Positions 7,411-14,636 are shown, counted from the first letter of the stretch. The stretch is 17,062 nt of DNA from Baffinella frigidus (GCA_026770585.1 MU646572.1:156048-173109), one strand, 5' to 3'. The notes: generated from the sequence alone by a model not told the origin. Translations and numbers: made by a program.

Positions 7411-8100
7411 CGAGGGAAACCGACGCCTTATCCACGCCAGATCTGGCGTCGTTGACTTAAGAATTCAAGGGGTTTCTCCTGAAAGTTGTGGGTGTTTCGA
7501 TCCCCCAGGCGTGGAACGGACTTTCTCCTCTCCAGAGGGAGGGTGCGACTCCCTTTGTGCATTCCCTACTGGAGAGGAAGGCTGAACGACATTCGCCGCC
7601 CCGGGGCTGCGATTCGTTTACTTTTGGAGAGAATTCGCGGAAAGAATTGACTTTGACTTTTAGATGGGCGCACTCCAGGAGTGCGCGGTTGCCTGGATAA
7701 GTCGTTCAGCCCTCCCGCGTAGTGAGTGCGGTGCCCCTCGTGCTCTCTTCAGAGGAGACCCAAAACCTGTCTCCCTCGTCAAAATGACGAGGGAGGATTT
7801 TCGGGGTGAGGGGCTGGCCGGGGCGCGCCCTCTCGCCGGGCTCCTCGCTCCTTGTTTCTTCGTGGAACTCCCTAGGCCCAATCCACAGCTATGAGATGCG
7901 CAGGTCTCTGCTCACAGCGGCGACCCGCGCGCGCTAGCCCCGCTGGTCAGCTGCAGTCCAGAATCCCGGACTCAAGGGCGTAGCTCTGGGGCTGCCGCTA
8001 TCGCATGGCCTCGGGCGAGGTGCCTTGTTGAAGCGGTCCGTCATGTGATCAGTTCTTCCGAGCCGGAATTCCTTCATCTCCCTTCGGCGCGCCTCCCACA
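7411..8100. other. Unclassified region with several strong hairpins, no recognised gene
   Basis: Palindromes include ACGCCAGATCTGGCGT (7434-7449), a 10-bp stem TCCTCTCCAG with CTGGAGAGGA (7526-7578), GCGCACTCC-A-GGAGTGCGC (7668-7686) and an 11-bp stem CTCCCTCGTCA-AAA-TGACGAGGGAG (7771-7795). A longer pair, AGGCTGAACGAC (7578-7589) with GTCGTTCAGCCCTCC (7701-7715), encloses part of this. Open frames on the plus strand (about 7343-7894) have no domain-like content. It may be a decayed foldback cluster. Confidence 0.5.
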
Positions 8101-8215
8101 TGGTGGACTACGAACCTTTTATCAAAAGTCAACTTACATGAAGACAATTGACACAAGGATTTTTCTAATGCAAATTGGTCACGTAAAACAAAACCCTCGT
8201 AGCCCACCGAGTGGC
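8095..8215. mobile_element. Imperfect foldback related to 3141-3187
   Basis: GGTGGACTACGA (8102-8113) and TCGTAGCCCACC (8197-8208) are inverted with one mismatch, and flanking CCCAC/GTGGC bases extend the match loosely. The left part, with ATCAAAAGTCAACTT, recurs inverted at 3141-3187. Boundaries are uncertain. Confidence 0.5.
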
Positions 8216-8584
8216 TCCCCGCCATGAAAAGGAATGACTTTTGCCGAGCCCACCCAGGAGTTTTGCGGGAGCTAATTGATTTAATTAAGATTCATAAATA
8301 AATTTACCTATGCCAAAGTGATTTCTCCTATGATTTCTCCTGTGAAATCAGCTTTTGAGTTGGGTCTCCTCTGATTTCTCTTCTCGAGGAGTCTGGGAGG
8401 AGGATCTTGGCAGATCGACAGAACCTGGCGCCCAGGGGCGTCAGTAGACAGACAACTCATGGTCCGCAACTTGAGACAAGGTCGCGTGATGTGTTAAAGT
8501 CACTCCGATTGTAAAGTCACTCATACAATACAGATTCTCCCCAGAAAAACAGAATGCGGGAACACTTTGGCGTGGACGGAATGT
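8216..8584. other. No gene seen; short direct repeats
   Basis: GATTTCTCCT occurs twice near 8320-8342, followed by TGATTTC...GAAATCA, a small hairpin. TAAAGTCACTC occurs twice (about 8496 and 8511). The surrounding DNA has no telomeric repeat or convincing frame. Confidence 0.45.
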
Positions 8585-8682
8585 TTCGGGTTTCGGGTTT
8601 CGGGTTTAGGGTTTAGGGTTCAGGGTCTAGGGTCTAGGGTTTAGCGTTTAGGGTGTAGGGTTCAGAGTTGAGGGTTAAAGGT

Positions 8683-8721
<39 letters not shown>

Positions 8722-9040
8722 GGTTGAGGGTTTAGGGTTTAGGGTTGAGGGTTGAGGGTTTGGGGTTTAGGGTTGAAGATTTAAAATTTAGGGTTTAGGG
8801 TTTAGATCAGGGTTTAGGGTTTAGGGTTTAGGGTTTAGGGTTTAGAGTTTAGGGTTCAAGGTTTAAGGTTTAGAGTTTAGGATTTAGGGTGTAGGATTTA
8901 GGGTTTAGGGTTTAGGATTTAGGGTTCAGAGTTTAAGGTTTAGGGTTTAGGGTTTAGGGTTTAGGGATCAGGGGTTAGGGTTTAGGGTGGAGGGGTTTTT
9001 AGAGTTGAGGGTTTAGGGTTCAGGGTGTAGGGTTCAGAGT
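8585..9040 (+). repeat. Interstitial telomeric tract (TTTAGGG)n, about 450 bp
   Basis: It opens with three TTTCGGG heptamers, then runs through TTTAGGG, TTCAGGG and a homogeneous patch of TTGAGGG (about 8681-8730), and ends in degenerate units near 9040. It is G-rich on this strand throughout and is the longest TTTAGGG-type tract in the middle of the window. Confidence 0.92.
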
Positions 9041-9109
9041 TAATTCATTATTTTTATGTGCTTGTCAAACCACGCCTCTGCACAAATGACCTGTCCTAAG
9101 TTCATAGGC

Positions 9110-9259
9110 TAACGTCCTGAAAATGGGGTAGTTAGGCCTACGGCATTGCCTAGGACCTCCTACCGCAGGCCAAGGGATCCTAGGGCCAAATTTTTTTGGC
9201 CTACGGTAGCAGGTCCTAGGCAATACCGTAGGCCTAACTACCCCATTTTCAGGACGTTA
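9110..9259. mobile_element. TA-flanked MITE-like element, family 3
   Basis: A 150-bp near-perfect foldback starting TAACGTCCTGAAAATGGGGT. The arms match for about 62 bases with only a few differences. The core has CCTAGG, GGGATCCTAGGGCC and AAATTTTTTT. TA at both outer ends suggests a TA target site. The long, little-diverged arms suggest a fairly recent insertion. Non-coding. Confidence 0.9.
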
Positions 9260-9301
9260 CCCTATCAAAGTCCTGTTTAGACACAGGTTTGGTGGGTGTG
9301 C

Positions 9302-9357
9302 ATGCGTGGCGGCCGTGTTGGTATTGATAAAGGTCTCTCTTTTCGGGGGGGGCATGT
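9302..9357 (-). repeat. Dispersed repeat, copy 2 (inverted)
   Basis: On the minus strand it reads AAAAGAGAGACCTTTATCAA then TACCAACACGGCCGCCACG, matching 7281-7320 and 10714-10752. It lies about 40 bp from the family-3 element. Confidence 0.7.
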
Positions 9358-9365
9358 TCTATCTA

Positions 9366-9645
9366 GCGCTCTCTGCGTCTGATTCGGTCTCACCATTTCG
9401 TGCACTGGAGAGCGAAACGCGATCTGAAAGCAAAAATGCTTTCTCTGCAGATCCCTTCTACGGAACGGCGTGTCGTTCGGACCTAAAGGACGGTGAAACA
9501 CTGAGACTGAAACACAAAGGACCTAAAGGACGGTGAAACACTGAGACTGAGACTGGGCTCTTTCCCGCTCCAAAGATGACGGGTTTGTACCACACACCCA
9601 GCTTGCTCGATTGAGGATAGTCCGTAACCCGAGTGAGGCAGAGCA
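9366..9645 (+). repeat. GCTCTG dispersed element with internal 40-bp tandem duplication
   Basis: The left end (GCTCTCTGCGTCTGATTCGG then TCTCACCA) and right end (CCGCTCCAAAGATGACGGGT through GTGAGGCAGAGC) match 7107-7244. Between them is an insertion with two copies of a 40-bp unit at 9479-9518 and 9519-9558 (GGACCTAAAGGACGGTGAAA start). GACACGCC-GTTCCGTAGAA, seen here inverted (9453-9479), recurs at about 10429-10449. Confidence 0.65.
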
Positions 9646-9812
9646 AGATGTTGATTGAGACCCGAGTCAACGCGTTTTTTCTGTCATTTTACTGGGTGGT
9701 GGACGTGCAACAGAAAAGCTGCCCCTTTCTTTCAGAGAAGAGCTGCCCCCTACCACCAACAACCGAAGCAGCTTGAAACGGGTTGCCGAAAAACGAGATT
9801 TCCCCCAGGCGA
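9646..9812. other. No recognisable gene
   Basis: Short stretch with GCTGCCCC repeats (about 9719 and 9742) that resemble the AGCAGGGC/GCCCC part of the dispersed repeat. No domain-bearing frame. Confidence 0.4.
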
Positions 9813-9915
9813 TATCCCTCAAGTGACCATAGGGTGAATATTCGCCCTAACTCGCCTTAGGCAGGTCCTAGGGCCCTGCCGTAGGGCGTATGAGCCTACT
9901 CGTCACTTAAGGGAT
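9813..9915 (-). mobile_element. Family 1 MITE, copy 3
   Basis: 103 bp with ends TATCCCTCAAGTGA and TCACTTAAGGGATA; one mismatch in the 13-bp end, TA at both sides. The right half (GGCAGGTCCTAGGGCCCTGC, CGTAGGGCGTATGAGCCTAC) matches copy 4507-4611 almost exactly. The left half is replaced by AGGGTGAATATTCGCCCT. Confidence 0.88.
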
Positions 9916-9968
9916 ACTTGGAAGTGTATTAGCCATCTATGCACCCTCCTAAAAAAAGCCTAGGTGCC

Positions 9969-10110
9969 TAAGTCCTTTAAAGCCACCGCTGCCTTCGTGA
10001 ATCGGTCCATCCAAACGACCCCTGTACAAGTTTTAAATCCTTTTGTCAGTAACGTGAGCAAATCCTCCCGGAAAGCCGGGAGGGAAAGCGCCGGTGACTG
10101 CTAAGTGGAT
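9969..10110 (+). mobile_element. Diverged relative of the 13596 foldback
   Basis: The right end, CACCGGCGCTTTCC and TCCACTTAGCAG on the minus strand, and the left GTCCATCCAAACGACC segment resemble the element at 13596-13739 in the same order and at similar length (142 against 144 bp). A perfect 8-bp hairpin CCTCCCGG-AAAG-CCGGGAGG sits at 10064-10083. The left terminus is poorly preserved. Confidence 0.55.
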
Positions 10111-10126
10111 GTGGAATGAATACTCA

Positions 10127-10298
10127 TAATTGAAGCCCATAACTATAGATTTGTAAAGTCGCTTGTTTCCGTTACAAAATTTAAAAACTTCGGGGTTTAA
10201 CAAAGGAGTTGCAGCTGTTTCAAGTTTTAGATGAGCCGAGTTTTATAATTTGTACCCCGAAAGCGACTCGCCAAATCTATAGTCATGGGCTCCAACTA
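10127..10298. mobile_element. TA-flanked foldback with CCCATAACTATAGATTTG arms
   Basis: A 172-bp element. The left end TAATTGAAGCCCATAACTAT and the reverse complement of the right end, TAGTTGGAGCCCATGACTAT, match with three differences. The arms continue imperfectly (AGTCGCTT and TACAAA-TTTAAAAACT). The outermost TA is present on both sides. AT-rich interior, no coding. Confidence 0.8.
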
Positions 10299-10349
10299 TT
10301 AATATCCGAAGCTTTCAGATCCGAAATAAGTTGATTTGGGTTGCTGGTG

Positions 10350-10456
10350 GGAAGTGTGCTCTCACGCAGCAGCAGGGCTGCCCCGTCCTTTAGGTCCTTT
10401 AGGTTTTAATTTCGCCCAACATATGCCAACGACACGCCCTTCCGTAGAAAGGACTG
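10350..10456 (+). repeat. Fragment of the GGAAGTG dispersed repeat
   Basis: GGGAAGTGTGCTCTCACGCA and GCAGGGCTGCCCCGTC match 7245-7280. The following ACGACACGCCCTTCCGTAGA matches, in inverse, the segment at about 9453-9479. A diverged partner (CCCAACATAGGCGGACGCCG) lies at about 10608. Confidence 0.6.
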
Positions 10457-10573
10457 CAGGAGATACTCGATATTAAGGATTCGCACCGCCCCTAGGGTGC
10501 TCCTATGCTCTTAGGACTAGCCCTGCTGTAGGAACCTAACGCGGTGCGTATCCACAATTTCGAGTAACCCCTG
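10457..10573. mobile_element. MITE-like element, family 4
   Basis: 117 bp with about 33-bp inverted arms at roughly 80% identity, CAGGAGATACTCG... against CAGGGGTTACTCG..., both ending GCACCGC. TA follows on the right, TG on the left (probable mutated TA). The core has CCCTAGGGTGC and CCTGCTGTAGGAACC, like families 1-3. The CAGGGG start matches family 2. Confidence 0.75.
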
Positions 10574-10708
10574 TATCGTCCTTGAGGTCCTTCAGGTTCT
10601 TCGAGCTCCCAACATAGGCGGACGCCGGAACTTGTTCTGTAGAAAGGCCATGCTTCCTTTCGGATCACATCACGCACGTGCAGGGTGCTAGCAAGCACCC
10701 CGCCGTAA

Positions 10709-10910
10709 CAGCCCGCGTCAGAGAGAGACCTTTATTGATACCACCACGGCCTCTACAGGGGTACCTGGCGAACAAAAAACCGCCCCCCCCTGGGAAAACC
10801 ATAGGCCCCGAGGCATAGGGCTGCTGTAGGGTCCTGGGGGGGCGGTTTCTTATGAGCGAGGTGCCCCTGTAGAGGTCAGTCATGCACACTCTACACGGTG
10901 TGTGCGAAAG
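10709..10910 (+). repeat. Dispersed repeat copy 3, split by a family-2 element
   Basis: CAGAGAGAGACCTTTATTGA and TACCACCACGGCC (10709-10752) match 7276-7320. On the far side of the 120-bp element, AGAGGTCAGTCATGCACA and CTACACGGTGTGTGCGAA match 7363-7395. The arrangement indicates a family-2 element nested inside an older repeat, with some change at the junction. Confidence 0.6.
10753..10872 (+). mobile_element. Family 2 MITE, copy B
   Basis: 120 bp with ends CTACAGGGGTACC and GGTGCCCCTGTAG. The right arm keeps GGTTTCTTATGAGCGAGG; the left arm is mutated (CTGGCGAACAAAAAACCG). Flanking CCT/AGG extends the symmetry. The minus-strand translation of the right arm again yields YRGTSLIRN. Confidence 0.88.
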
Positions 10911-10979
10911 GAGACAGGGGCGCGAACGCCCCCATCTCCGCATCCCCCCTAGCACCGCCTTAGGGACCTAGGGGTAGGC

Positions 10980-11113
10980 CTACCTCAGGAGGTACGGGGA
11001 AGGAACCGCCCCCCCCCAGTACCCTACAGTAGGCCTGTGCCTAGGACCCTACGGTGGTCCTAGGGTGGTCCTAGGGGGGGGCGCGGCTCCTTATGCGCGA
11101 GGCACCCCTTGTA
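10980..11113 (-). mobile_element. Family 2 MITE, degenerate copy D (inverted)
   Basis: The right arm CCTTATGCGCGAGGCACCCC and the core (CCCTACAGTAGGCCTGTGCC, TAGGACCCTACGGTGGTCCT) match copy C read on the opposite strand. The left terminus is badly eroded (about CTACCTCAGGAGGTACGGGG). C- and G-runs of eight or nine flank the core. Confidence 0.75.
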
Positions 11114-11199
11114 CTACTCGTGCCCGGTTTACTTACTGGAGAGGGGTCTTGCATTCGAGATACCCCTGCAGCCACGCTACAAACCCCAAACCCTACACC

Positions 11200-11322
11200 C
11201 TACAGGGGTACCTCGCTCATAAGAAAGCGCACCCCCCCTAGGACCACCATAGGGCCTTAGGCATGGGCCTACTGCAGGGTCCTAGGGGGGGGCGGTTTCT
11301 TATGAGCGAGGTACCCCTGTAG
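11200..11322 (+). mobile_element. Family 2 MITE, best-preserved copy C
   Basis: 123 bp. Inverted ends CTACAGGGGTACCTCGCTCA and its reverse complement are perfect, and the arms continue through TAAGAAA to the C/G runs. The core CCTAGGACCACCATAGGGCC and GGCCTACTGCAGGGTCCTAG is as in copy A. The terminal TA fits a TA target duplication. It sits directly after a CCCTACACCCTACA tract. Confidence 0.93.
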
Positions 11323-11410
11323 CCCCGAGGCGGGCCAGTCCTTAGCCTCAGGTGTCGTAACGGCGAATTTCGGGCGTGATGCCAAACTCTAACTCGTCCC
11401 GCGCCGCCAT

Positions 11411-11566
11411 CTGGTTGAGGGGTTGGGGTTGAAGGTTCAGGGTTTAGGGTTTAGGGTTTAGGGTTTAGGGTTCAGGGTGTAGGGTGTGGGGTGTGGGGTG
11501 TGGGGTGTGGGGTGTGGGGTGTGGGGTGTGGGGTGTGGGGTTTAGGGTTCAGGGTTTAGGGTGTAA
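11411..11566 (+). repeat. Telomere-like tract with (GTGTGGG)n block
   Basis: TTTAGGG heptamers (about 11440-11472) lead into about nine near-perfect GGGGTGT heptamers (11475-11540), then back to TTTAGGG. It is followed by GTGCACCTCTGCCC, echoing GTGCACCTCGCCCC after the G tract at 14010. Confidence 0.9.
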
Positions 11567-11637
11567 GGTGCACCTCTGCCCGAAAATGGACGTTCTTCCT
11601 CACGACCGCGCCCCTGTCTGAATGTTTTCTACGGCGA

Positions 11638-12287
11638 GCCTAAAACACTTGTAGCGCCATACATGTGTTTTATAGGAGATTTATACCCTCTAAATGTGTT
11701 TTGAGGGTATATATGTGTTTTAGAGGGTGTTTTACATGGTGTTGTAGAGGGTGTTTTAGAGAGTATTTTAGAGGGGTTTTTAGAGGGTGACCTCTGCGCG
11801 AGCGCGGTTATCCTTGGAGCTAGGATCTGAGCCGAGCTGTTTTGAACGTGTTTTAGAGGGTCTGAATGTGTTATATGGCGAGCCGCCATGTGTTTTAGAG
11901 GGCCTACATGTGTTTTAGAGGGTGATTTAGAGGGCGTTGTGCACCTTGGAGCTAGGCTCGGAGCCTAGAATACTTGTAACGCCATACATGTGTGTTAGAG
12001 GGGATTTATGCCTTCTGAATGTATTTTAGAGGGTATAAATGTGTTGTACAGGGTGTTTTAGAGGGTGTTTTAGAGGGTGTTTCAGAGGGCGTTCTCGGCA
12101 CGCGCACGATTATCCTTGGAGCTAGGGTCCGAGCCGAGCCGTGTTAAAACGTGTTCTGGAGGGTCTAAATGTATTATATGGCGAGACTACATGTGTTTTA
12201 GAGGGTATAGATTGTTTTAGAGTGTATACATGTGTTTTAGAGGGTGACCTCGGCGCGAGCGCGGTTATCCTTGGAGCTGTGGTCGGA
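11638..12287 (+). repeat. Two tandem copies of a 325-bp higher-order repeat
   Basis: Copy 1 spans 11638-11962 and copy 2 spans 11963-12287. Shared landmarks in order are ACTTGTA-CGCCATACATGTG, several GTGTTTTAGAGGGT subunits, GCGC-CG-TTATCCTTGGAG, GTTATATGGCGAG-type DNA and a second TTGGAGCTAGG/GGAGCTGTGG box. The GTGTTTTAGAGGGT unit itself recurs about every 12-20 bases. Copy 2 ends as the GC-rich repeat begins (GAGCCCAGGCGCTG). No coding content. Confidence 0.85.
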
Positions 12288-12371
12288 GCCCAGGCGCTGT
12301 TCGATATGGGGAGAGCTCTCCACGCCCGCGTTCCCCCCAGCCTGCTTTACGGTTTGGGGATTTCATCCGGA

Positions 12372-12524
12372 CGAGTATTTCTGAGAAATACGATTTCGGG
12401 GACCACCGACGCAATTTTGGTGTATCTTAAGGCTATATTTTGTGAAGTTACTGCTATGAAAGGCCAATATGAACAGCCCCGAAGCCTTAATATACACCAA
12501 AATCGTATTCCTCAGAAATACTCG
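12372..12524. mobile_element. TA-flanked foldback, TATTTCTGAG ends
   Basis: The ends CGAGTATTTCTGAGAAATAC and the reverse complement of the right end, CGAGTATTTCTGAGGAATAC, differ at one base. The arms then resume at TTTTGGTGTAT and TTAAGGC after a 20-base insertion in the left arm. TA lies inside a CGAG/CTCG symmetric flank. Open frames on both strands here are arm translations. Confidence 0.8.
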
Positions 12525-12797
12525 CCGTGATGAGATTAGGGGCAGAGGGGTACCACACAATGTCGGTGCATTTATTTTCGTGGCATTGATTAAGAACTGC
12601 TGGGTACGAAGAGCTGGTGCTGCTCCACACACTCCCCCGCCCGCCCGCCTCCGCCCCAGCCTGCTTGCGAAAACCCGGCTGCAATATCGGTTAATTGAAT
12701 ACAAGGAGGTGCGCTGCACATGCTCTCCCGAGAGCTCTCCCGCCCGCCTCCGCCCCAGCCTGCTTTGAGGTTTGGCGTTTGGTCAAGAAGCTCCCTC

Positions 12798-12910
12798 TAA
12801 AACACATTTATGGCGCTATTCTAGGCGTGCGACATGTGCGAAAAATCACATTTATGGCGCCATTCTAGGCGCGAAAATACATTTATGGCGCTATTCTAGG
12901 CGCGCACATG
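12798..12910 (+). repeat. Three copies of an ACATTTATGGCGC unit
   Basis: Units of ACATTTATGGCGCTATTCTA then GGCGCG start at 12804, 12848 and 12879 (spacings 44 and 31 bp). The spacer after unit 1 contains GACATGTGCG, echoed by GCACATGTAG after unit 3. Confidence 0.85.
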
Positions 12911-12989
12911 TAGACAGGGAACCCTCGGAGCCGGGCCGCTGCTCATCATGCTCTCTCTCCCCGCCCGCCTCCGCCCCACCCTGCTTTGA

Positions 12990-13280
12990 AGGTTGGGGGT
13001 TGGGGGTGAGGGGTTTGGGGTTGTTGGGAGGTTTAGGATCGAGGTAGGGTTTCTTTGGGGGTTGGGGGTTAGGGCGTGTGGGGTTAGTGGTCGACGCGCG
13101 GGGTTAGGGGTGAGGGGTTAGGGGTTAGGGGTTAGGGGTTAGGGGTTAGGGGTTAGAGTTGAGGGGTGAGGGGTTAGGGGTGAGGGGTGAGTGGTTAGGG
13201 GTTAGGGGTTAGGGTTGAGGGGTTAGGGGTTAGGGGTGAGAGGTTAGGGGTGAGGGGTTAGGGGTTAGGGTTCGGAGCCG
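12990..13280 (+). repeat. Telomere-like block dominated by TTAGGGG heptamers
   Basis: TTGGGGG-type DNA (12990-13080) is followed by long runs of GGGGTTA with GGGGTGA interruptions (13092-13270). The heptamer differs from TTTAGGG by T-to-G at one position, and the block is homogenised for that variant. Confidence 0.88.
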
Positions 13281-13380
13281 AGGCGCTGCTCCTCATGCTC
13301 TCCCCGCCCGCCTCCGCCCCGGCCTGCTTTAGGGTTCGGGGATTAGGGGCAGGGGGTTGCGGGTTCGTTGAGGGGGGCTC

Positions 13381-13561
13381 CCACACGAGGCTATCCATGC
13401 GAACAGATTCATAAGTTAATTATTGGATTATTACCCAGGAAACACGCCAAAAGTCAGCATTTGATCACGTTTCCGTACGGACGTCCGTACGGAAACGTGA
13501 TCATTTCCCCATAATTTTTAAAATGTCCTTTTATTCGGTTTGCATGGATAGCCTCGTGTGG
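13381..13561. mobile_element. 181-bp foldback with perfect 42-bp central palindrome
   Basis: The outer inverted ends CCACACGAGGCTATCCATGC are perfect over 20 bp, and weaker pairing continues inward. The centre, 13462-13503, is a perfect 42-bp palindrome (TGATCACGTTTCCGTACGG arm). GGAAACACGCCAAAAGT at 13438-13454 recurs exactly, inverted, in the element at 16565. No TA duplication is apparent at the outermost ends. Confidence 0.88.
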
Positions 13562-13595
13562 TCCGGCCCGGCTTTCTGTGGTTTGGGGGTAAGGG

Positions 13596-13739
13596 TACCA
13601 CTCAGCAGCCACCGGGGGCTTCACGGATACAGTCCATCTAAACGATTTGTACTAGGATCTTATCCATTGCTCTGGAATCTAATCGGAATTTTACCTTGAA
13701 TTCAAGGTGGAAAGGCCCTCGGTCGCTGCTGAGTGGATA
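13596..13739 (+). mobile_element. Foldback with CCACTCAGCAGC ends and CATCTAAACG motif
   Basis: Inverted ends CCACTCAGCAGCCACCG and CGGTCGCTGCTGAGTGG differ at one base, near TA on both sides (TA directly on the left, ATA on the right). The interior holds CCATCTAAACGATTTGTACT (13634 onward) and the palindrome CCTTGAATTCAAGG. A diverged relative lies at 9969-10110. Confidence 0.8.
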
Positions 13740-13820
13740 AGGTTTAGGGGTAGGGGTTTGGTGTTTACGGGTCAGGGTCAGGGCTTAGTGCTTCGTATTT
13801 GCGACTTGGGGATTGGGGGT

Positions 13821-14010
13821 TGTCTAGGGTTTAGGGTTTAGGGTTTGGGGTTTAGGGTTTATGGTTTATGGTTTATGGTTTATGGTTTGGGGATTGGGGT
13901 TTGGGGCTTAGGGTTTGGGGTTTGGGGTTTGGGGTTTGGGGTTTGGGGTTTGGGGTTTGGGGTTTGGGGTTTGGGGTTTGGGGTTTGGGGTTTGGGGTTT
14001 GGGGTTTAGG
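13821..14010 (+). repeat. Telomere-like block, TTTATGG then (TTTGGGG)n
   Basis: A few TTTAGGG units and four TTTATGG units (about 13856-13886) lead into about thirteen near-perfect TTTGGGG heptamers (13909-14005). The FGVWGLG-type frames across it are repeat translations. Confidence 0.92.
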
Positions 14011-14077
14011 GGTGCACCTCGCCCCAAGGTTTGAAGCCGAGCACGTCTCGCGAGAACCCCCCCCAGTCACTTACCTG

Positions 14078-14280
14078 GGTGAGGGTTTAGGGTTTAGGAC
14101 TTGGGGTTTAGGGTTTAGGGTTTAGGGTTTGGGGTTTGGGGTTTAGGGTTTGGGGTTTGGGTTTAGGTTTTAGGGTTTGGGGTTTAGGGTTTAGGGTTTA
14201 GGGTTTAGGGTTTGGGTTTTGGGTTTGGGGTTTTAGGGTTTAGGGTTTGGGGTTTGGGGTTTAGGGTTTAGGGTTTACGA
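14078..14280 (+). repeat. Interstitial telomeric tract (TTTAGGG/TTTGGGG)
   Basis: Mixed TTTAGGG and TTTGGGG heptamers in the G-rich orientation, interrupted only by single-base slips. Confidence 0.9.
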
Positions 14281-14339
14281 GTCAGGGATTGACCCAGTGG
14301 TTCGAAAGGGGTCACGTCTTTAAGGTTGATGGTTTAGGG

Positions 14340-14470
14340 TTTATGGTTTATGGTTTATGGTTTAGGTTTTAGGGTTTAGGGTTCATGCAAGAAATTTTCT
14401 TTCATTTATGGTTTATGGTTTATGGTTTAGGTTTTAGGGTTTAGGGTTCATGAAAGAAATTCTCTTTCAT
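14340..14470 (+). repeat. 65-bp tandem duplication: heptamers plus a small palindrome
   Basis: Each unit (from 14340 and from 14405) starts with three TTTATGG heptamers, continues through TTTAGG and TTTTAGGG, and ends with ATG-AAGAAATT-TCTTTCAT, itself nearly palindromic. The two units differ by about two bases. Confidence 0.88.
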
Positions 14471-14503
14471 TGGATACCGATAAAGTGACAACCTCCTGGG
14501 TGT

Positions 14504-14636
14504 TATTGTCGAAAGTGGAGCATTGCGTTTGGAGCATTGCAAAAGCTATCGGAGCACTCAATTAACATTTGCAATGATCCGTAGCACCGGCCTGTGTCCC
14601 TACGGTATTGTCGAAATCCTACGGTATTGTCGAAAT
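14504..14636 (+). repeat. Direct repeats of the TATTGTCGAAAT element end
   Basis: TATTGTCGAAA occurs at 14504, 14606 and 14625 in the same orientation as the element end at 14721. Two of these are preceded by TACGG. They look like solo or truncated ends accumulated beside the full element. Confidence 0.7.

Larger units (their letters stand above)
12311..13340 (+). repeat. GC-rich CCGCCCGCCTCCGCCCC repeat, five dispersed copies
   Basis: Copies lie at about 12311-12360, 12618-12668, 12721-12775, 12949-13000 and 13295-13340. The consensus is GCTCTCCCGCCCGCCTCCGC then CCCAGCCTGCTTT. In four of five copies CTGCTTT runs straight into GGGTT-type DNA. Several are preceded by GGAGCCGAGGCGCTGCT-like sequence, the same words found inside the 325-bp repeat. 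Confidence 0.8.

Noticed and set aside
7664-7894. 76-residue plus-strand frame and its antisense partner
   Set aside because: It begins inside a palindrome and covers another hairpin; no conserved motif. Left as unclassified DNA.
8400-8460. Possible retroviral-type primer binding site (TGGCGCCCAGGGG)
   Set aside because: Only a short resemblance. No long terminal repeats, gag/pol frames or polypurine tract are present.
12363-12768. Frames of about 100-129 residues on both strands
   Set aside because: They cross the foldback at 12372-12524 and two GC-rich repeat copies; the peptides mirror the inverted arms.
13868-14125. Open frames encoding FGVWGLG-type repeats (also 16119-16448 and 13873-14070 minus)
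   Set aside because: They are translations of TTTGGGG and TTTCGGG heptamers. A 7-bp unit gives an open 7-codon cycle in every frame, and there is no domain or start context.
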